Origin: Rhizophagus irregularis
Taxonomy: Eukaryota; Glomeromycota; Glomeromycetes; Glomerales; Glomeraceae
Assembly: GCF_026210795.1 (NCBI RefSeq)
Contig: NC_089447.1
Coordinates: 1,242,501 to 1,306,500, forward strand
Direction: 5' to 3'
DNA length: 64,000 bases
Numbering within the stretch: the stretch's first letter is position 1; each line of letters starts with the position of its first letter. Below are positions 59,659-64,000 of the stretch, one piece after another. The notes under the pieces were generated by a model that had not been told where the DNA came from, did no database searches, and was given only the letters and a program-made list of their open reading frames with translations. A program made the position numbers and the translations under genes.

Positions 59659-59889
59659 GCTCTGCCTGAAAGTGACAACCTTGAAACAGTTGTGAATAGA
59701 GCTTTTTACTTTAAACTGATCAGCCACCTTTACTAAAAATGGCTAATTTTTTGAAATATTTTTATAGACCTAGATACAATATAATTACAAAATAATAGCA
59801 AAAATATATAATAAAAACATTTTGATATATTAAATGTATTTTTGTAGTATTTTAAAATTATTACAAAATCATTTCAAAAATTGGGCATG

Positions 59890-60000
59890 TTTAGTAAAGC
59901 AATGGTCGGTCATGATCAGTCATCGGTTGGTCATAATCAGTCAAGAATCTTTGATTGACCAACTGTTCTGACCGACCGCCTGACTTACCATTTGACTGAT
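59890..60000. repeat. Inverted short-motif array (GGTCGGTCA / TGACCGACC)
   Basis: It is a cluster of GGTCGGTCATGATCAGTCA, CGGTTGGTCATAATCAGTCA and complementary TTGACCAAC, TGACCGACC motifs. It lies directly before a palindromic GTTGCAAAA array; related GTCAGTCA motifs resume at about 60295-60370. Confidence 0.6.
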
Positions 60001-60009
60001 AACATTTTT

Positions 60010-60270
60010 ACAACAATTAAAAAACATGCAAAAAATTTTTTTTTTAATAAAAAATATAATTAAAAAAATGTTGCAAAAAATGTTGCAAAAATATCTTTTT
60101 TTTAATTAAATTACACAGGTCGAAAAGTGAAAAATCAGGCACCAATTGGTGACTGATTGATGCCTGATTTTTCACTTTTCGACCTGTGTTACTAATAAAA
60201 AATATTTTCGCAACATTTTTTGTTAAAATAATTAAAAATTCGTACATTTTTTTAATTGCCTTAATAAAAA
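60010..60270. repeat. Palindromic ATGTTGCAAAAA-type array
   Basis: It contains repeated ATGTTGCAAAAA and TTTCGCAACATTTTTT motifs in both orientations, the same type as 31391-31875 and 62590-62826. It is interrupted by the fold-back element at 60113-60189. Confidence 0.65.
60113..60189. repeat. Perfect 29-bp inverted repeat (fold-back element)
   Basis: The arm 60113-60141 (beginning ACACAGGTCGAAAAGTGAAA) is exactly complementary to 60161-60189, with a 19-base loop. RNA or DNA would form a long perfect hairpin. A diverged relative is at 27858-27931. Confidence 0.85.
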
Positions 60271-60372
60271 CATTGAGAAAACATTATCGGTTAAACAGTC
60301 AGTCAAATAGTCAGTCAGAAGTCTTAACTGACCAATATCAGTTACAGTCATGACCAGTCATAATTGGTTAAT

Positions 60373-60829
60373 AGTCATAACCATTGCTAGTTTTACTATT
60401 GTTTTAGGATATTGATTACTAATTGCAATTGAGTCAGCATCTGTAAAAATTATTACAGATTGAAGACCTTCAGTAGCACATATTGTTTTACTCCAAAATC
60501 CATTCATAAGTTGATACTGTTTCATTATACATAATTGCTATTACTACAATTCAGCTCCATTAATCATAATCTATTATAATGAATACATATAGTTAGTGAT
60601 ACCTGGCTAAACTCTTTTTACCAAAAATTTTGGTTTCGTCACCAACTAGTTTTGGTTTCGTCATTAACTAAACTATATAGTAATAATTTTTAAGTTTAAA
60701 TTTTAATTATATAAAATTATAGTTTTATTATAAAAATATATGAAATTATATTATATATATAATAGTTTTATATATTCTTTTAAAAAATATTATATTTTAA
60801 TATAAATTTATTATTATTTTTTTTATAAG
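60373..60829. other. AT-rich stretch
   Basis: A TTTTGGTTTCGTCA direct repeat (about 60627-60664) is the only structure seen. Confidence 0.5.
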
Positions 60830-61617
60830 TAATTATTAATTCGTGATCTGTCTCCGAACTAGTAAAAACTACTAATAAATTTCGGGGAATTGGTTTTACA
60901 AATTAATTATAACTTAAATGGCTTTTGAGCTGATTTTCCCAGAATTTTTTTTTTTTAAGTGTTATATAATAATGTTCTGGGTATATTGAATGATAAATTT
61001 GCATCGTCAAATATTAATATCACAAGTTTGATCAACATATACTTGCCATTTAAGGCTACGTTGTTATACAAATTGGCGATATTGCCTAAAAAGTAACCAG
61101 CCAAATTTGTATTACAACCCGGCTGAAAAATAGTGTAACCAATTGCTTAAACCCGAGGGAATCAGGATCCATCAAAAATTTTTACATTGAACGATTAGTT
61201 AAAAATTTTTTCTTTAGCGACGCTGGATTCCGGCCTTTAAAAATGCCATAATTATTCAATACAAGAGGTGTGACAATTACCAAATTGATATTTTTTTATT
61301 AAAATGTTATTTATTTGCTGGTAAATAATTTATTTAAAGGTTATAAATAAGAAAAACAAAAAAAAAGTATTAAAATTATTTATTTCTATTAAACACAGGT
61401 CGTACTATATTTTGCTTATATTGAGTGGTGTATCTAGTAATTTTGCAGTTCTTCTAAACTACTTTTCTCTAATAATTTGTAAGTTCATTTCACATTTCCT
61501 GCGTGCTATATCTATTGCTCTTATCTGAATTTCCCACTAAATTAATTTGCAAAATAATTCCCCAAAATGTATTAGTAGATTTCACTGGTTTGGAAACGGA
61601 TCACGAATTAATAATTA
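60830..61617. mobile_element. 788-bp element with ~79-bp terminal inverted repeats
   Basis: The left arm 60830-60908 (beginning TAATTATTAATTCGTGATC) and the right arm 61539-61617 are complementary over about 79 bases at roughly 85% by eye, including ACTACTAATA and GGGGAATT. The interior is non-coding and contains GGATTC-type inverted motifs. Long arms suggest a Mutator-like or fold-back family. No target duplication could be identified. Confidence 0.7.
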
Positions 61618-62340
61618 AAAATCTATGGAAATCTATAAAAAATCTATGGAAATACTATGGAATATTGAATTTTGGCATTTCGTCTTTTAATTTTAAATGT
61701 CTAAACTATTTCGGTTTAGTCAAATGACTAAATATTTCAGTTTTGCCTGGAATCTCTACATATAGTATTATTAAATATTTGTTAGTTTTCATGTATTATC
61801 ACTTATAATAACATTATGATAACGAGATCATATTCTTTTTTACTTTGGTAATATCCAAAAAACTTTGGATAATCTATTATCAATTTCTTCAAAGTTTACT
61901 TGAAAATACCATTCAGAATCTTTTTATGTAACATCTTTAAATATTTGATAAATATTGCTGTATTATTCTTAACCTAAAAGTTATTAGATTTAAATTTATA
62001 TATATTGCATGATAGAGATCTTGATTATAAATATCTTGATTGGAATATTTGTTTTGCAATATCTTTTTTAAGACAGAAATACTCAGATGACATTCTTAAA
62101 CATAAAACTATATCTTTTTTATAATAGTATTATCCATAATATAGGTAAAAATTCTTAAAAAGCAAATATATTATATAATATATGATTATATTCATTAATA
62201 AATTTGTTAATAAATATTAGATTTAGATGTTTATGATATATTACATTTACTAGAAATCCATAATCAATATAAACTAACTCTTAATTTCGATTATATATAG
62301 AATTTATATTTTTCTTAGGTTCATAGTATTTATCTCTATT
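61618..62340. other. AT-rich stretch
   Basis: No gene or bounded repeat is visible. Confidence 0.5.
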
Positions 62341-62588
62341 AGAACTCCGATTGGTTTTGGTAATTACCAAACTGAACTGATCAGTTTCAGTATCAAAACG
62401 GTTTCGGTATTCTGATTTACCAAACTGAACCTTTCGGTAAATTTACCGATCGGTTTCAGTAACTTCAGTTTCGGTACCGGTTTTGCGATTTACCAAACTG
62501 ATTTACTGAACTGATATTTTCAGTATCAGTTTTGGTAAATTTTACTGATCATTTTAGTAAATTTACCAAACTGATTTGCCGAACGTTT
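62341..62588. repeat. Inverted short-motif array (TTACCAAACTGA / TCAGTTTCGGTA)
   Basis: This is a dense mixture of TTACCAAACTGA, GGTTTCGGTA, TTTACCGATCGG and complementary TCAGTTTTGGTAAA motifs on both strands. It directly precedes a palindromic AACGTTG array. Confidence 0.7.
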
Positions 62589-62589
62589 T

Positions 62590-62826
62590 GTAATGTTGAT
62601 AAAAAACGTCGTGAAATGTTTTTTTTTAACAATTTAATAAAAACGTTGTAAAACATTTTTATTAGTTAATTTATTTAAAAAAAAACGTTTCGCAACATTT
62701 TTTTTGATAATTTAATAAAAACGTTGCAAAATGTTTTTATTTGTTAATTTATTTTAAAAAAATGTTTTGCAACATTTTTTTTCATAACTTAATAGAAAAT
62801 GTTGCGAAACGTTTTTTATTAGTTAA
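62590..62826. repeat. Palindromic AACGTTGCAAAATGTT-type tandem array
   Basis: About four to five units of alternating AAAACGTTGTAAAACATT and AAAAAAACGTTTCGCAACATT halves are separated by TTAGTTAATTTA-like spacers. It is the third array of this type in the window. Confidence 0.75.
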
Positions 62827-63150
62827 GGCCGCTCCAACCTAGAGTTATGTTTAACAAATCCCCCCCTCAGAATTTTCATGATTTATATATATATCCGTGA
62901 CGTACAAAAAAGCAAAATTTTTATAAGGGTATATGTATCCCTCCTCTGAAAAAAATCTAAATTTAAGTAAAAATATGTGTAACATTTAAAATTCAATGGA
63001 ACGATAAACTAATAAATATCGATCTGCTGTTGTACTACAAATAAAATCATATTACTGGTTCTGCTTTGCAGAATTTTTTTTTTTCGCTTGCATTTTTGGT
63101 ATTTTTTTTTTAAAAAAAAATGCACACCTTCTCCTTTGAGATAAAGCTTA
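62827..63150. other. Spacer
   Basis: No gene is visible. Two short C-runs and homopolymer tracts are the only features. Confidence 0.5.
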
Positions 63151-64000
63151 TACTAAAATGAAATTATATTTGTTAGTTTCTGTATACCAAAATGGAAAAC
63201 AAATAGTCAAGTCTTCGGCAACTAGTATTGAACCTCCTGGACTATTATCTGATCTTTTGAAGATAACTCTTTCAATCAATGATATACCAAACGTGAATAT
63301 ATCAGTTGATTTTCAAAGAGATAAATCAAATGAATAGCATATAGTATCAAAGGGTATTAATGAAGATTTAGAAATATTAGATTTCTTAAAGGCTATACAT
63401 ATAAGATTTACGTGAAATGATGAAAATGATGATATTAATGATTCTCAAACAAAAAATCCTAAAAATGCGCTTGATATTTTGATGAGCAATGCTACAGGTA
63501 TACATCTTCCATCGGCACAAGGTTTAAATACTTGAAATAACCTACTTTATAATCATATTATTGAAATTTTAAGAACCCGAAAACTTGGGTGGTTTGGAGA
63601 AGTACATACAACTTCTGGGGCAAAGTTTGTATCCCGTTTGAGTAATCTTATCTGGTATATTGATCCACATCACAGCAAATTTACTTCAAGATCGTGTCAT
63701 CTACCAAAATTTGTTGATGATTTGCCAGAATACAAAGCAAAGTCAAGTTATAATCAATACTATATCAATTCACACCATAAAAAAACAGAAATTCAAGCAC
63801 AAACTTTGCAACGCCATGTTGAAGCTATGGAAAATTCATTAGTTCAGCCATGGGCAAGCGATAAAAAATGGGAACAATTCATTAGTGAAGTCATTCAATT
63901 ATGCGAAGTGTCAAGGAAATTTATAGAGTATTTGGATAATGTGAATAAAAGAATGCGCATCATTCATAATAGCAGTGTACCCATACGAAATGGAATTGAT
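63151..64000 (+). pseudogene. Broken start of an unclassified, probably repeat-borne gene
   Basis: A coding remnant opens MKLYLLVSVYQNGKQIVKSS and runs to the window edge. It contains LLYNHIIEILRTRKLGWFGEV, FVSRLSNLIWYIDPHH, SHLPKFVDDLPEYK and MENSLVQPWASDKKWEQFI. It is broken by about three stops and possibly one intron. I do not recognise the family. Its style and setting (next to palindromic arrays, decayed) suggest it belongs to a transposable element, but that is inference. The 3' part lies outside the window. Confidence 0.5.

Overview
The window is nuclear DNA of an intron-rich, extremely AT-rich fungus. Its host genes are eukaryotic single-copy types split by short AT-rich GT-AG introns. 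A class IV-type chitin synthase, a Num1/Mcp5-type cortical PH protein, a Vps17-type retromer sorting nexin and a cytochrome-b5-fused sphingolipid desaturase all point to fungi. The base composition, the very short exons and the load of decayed transposons fit an arbuscular mycorrhizal fungus (Glomeromycotina, Rhizophagus-like). That taxonomic call is inference from style and family memory, not a search result.

Layout. 0-6 kb is a repeat island: a non-LTR-like retroelement fossil with a MITE nested in it, two further MITEs with perfect 8-bp target duplications, and pogo-like MITEs (TA sites), one nested in another. 6-10.9 kb is gene-poor AT-rich DNA. 11.0-24.5 kb is a compact host block: chitin synthase (+), MOSC/mARC-like protein (+), delta-8-type desaturase (-), ribosomal protein L10a (+), DUF4442 hotdog-fold protein (+) and a predicted tail-anchored protein of unknown function (-). 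25-38 kb is a second repeat island with more MITEs, retroposon 3' ends, a complete two-gene Tc1-like element (28084-31389), a six-unit palindromic tandem array, and a 4.8-kb DDE element bounded by TTAA (32990-37798). 40.6-58.9 kb is a second host block: TATDN3-like TatD nuclease (+), PPIL2/Cyp8-type U-box cyclophilin (-), proteasome ATPase Rpt1 (+), Vps17 (+), Sft2 (-), an IS607-type element with a MerR/serine recombinase and a TnpB/Fanzor-like gene (both broken, -), OPA3 (-) and a Num1/Mcp5-like protein (+). 59-64 kb is a third island with a MITE, palindromic arrays, a perfect fold-back repeat, a long-TIR element and the broken start of an unclassified repeat-borne gene that runs off the window.

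How things work together. The host genes are housekeeping or cell-surface functions with no obvious shared pathway. PPIL2 and RPT1 are divergent across about 210 bases and may share a promoter, and both act in ubiquitin/proteasome biology. The more novel material is mobile. First, a Tc1/mariner element carries, inside its inverted repeats, a convergent intact three-exon gene (Cys-rich N-terminus, basic middle, C-terminal SAM-like domain) beside a broken transposase. Second, an IS607/Fanzor-type element in a fungus has an intron of the nuclease gene invaded by a MITE. Third, an AACGTTGCAAAACATT-like palindromic array recurs three times, each time beside a different short-motif inverted array.
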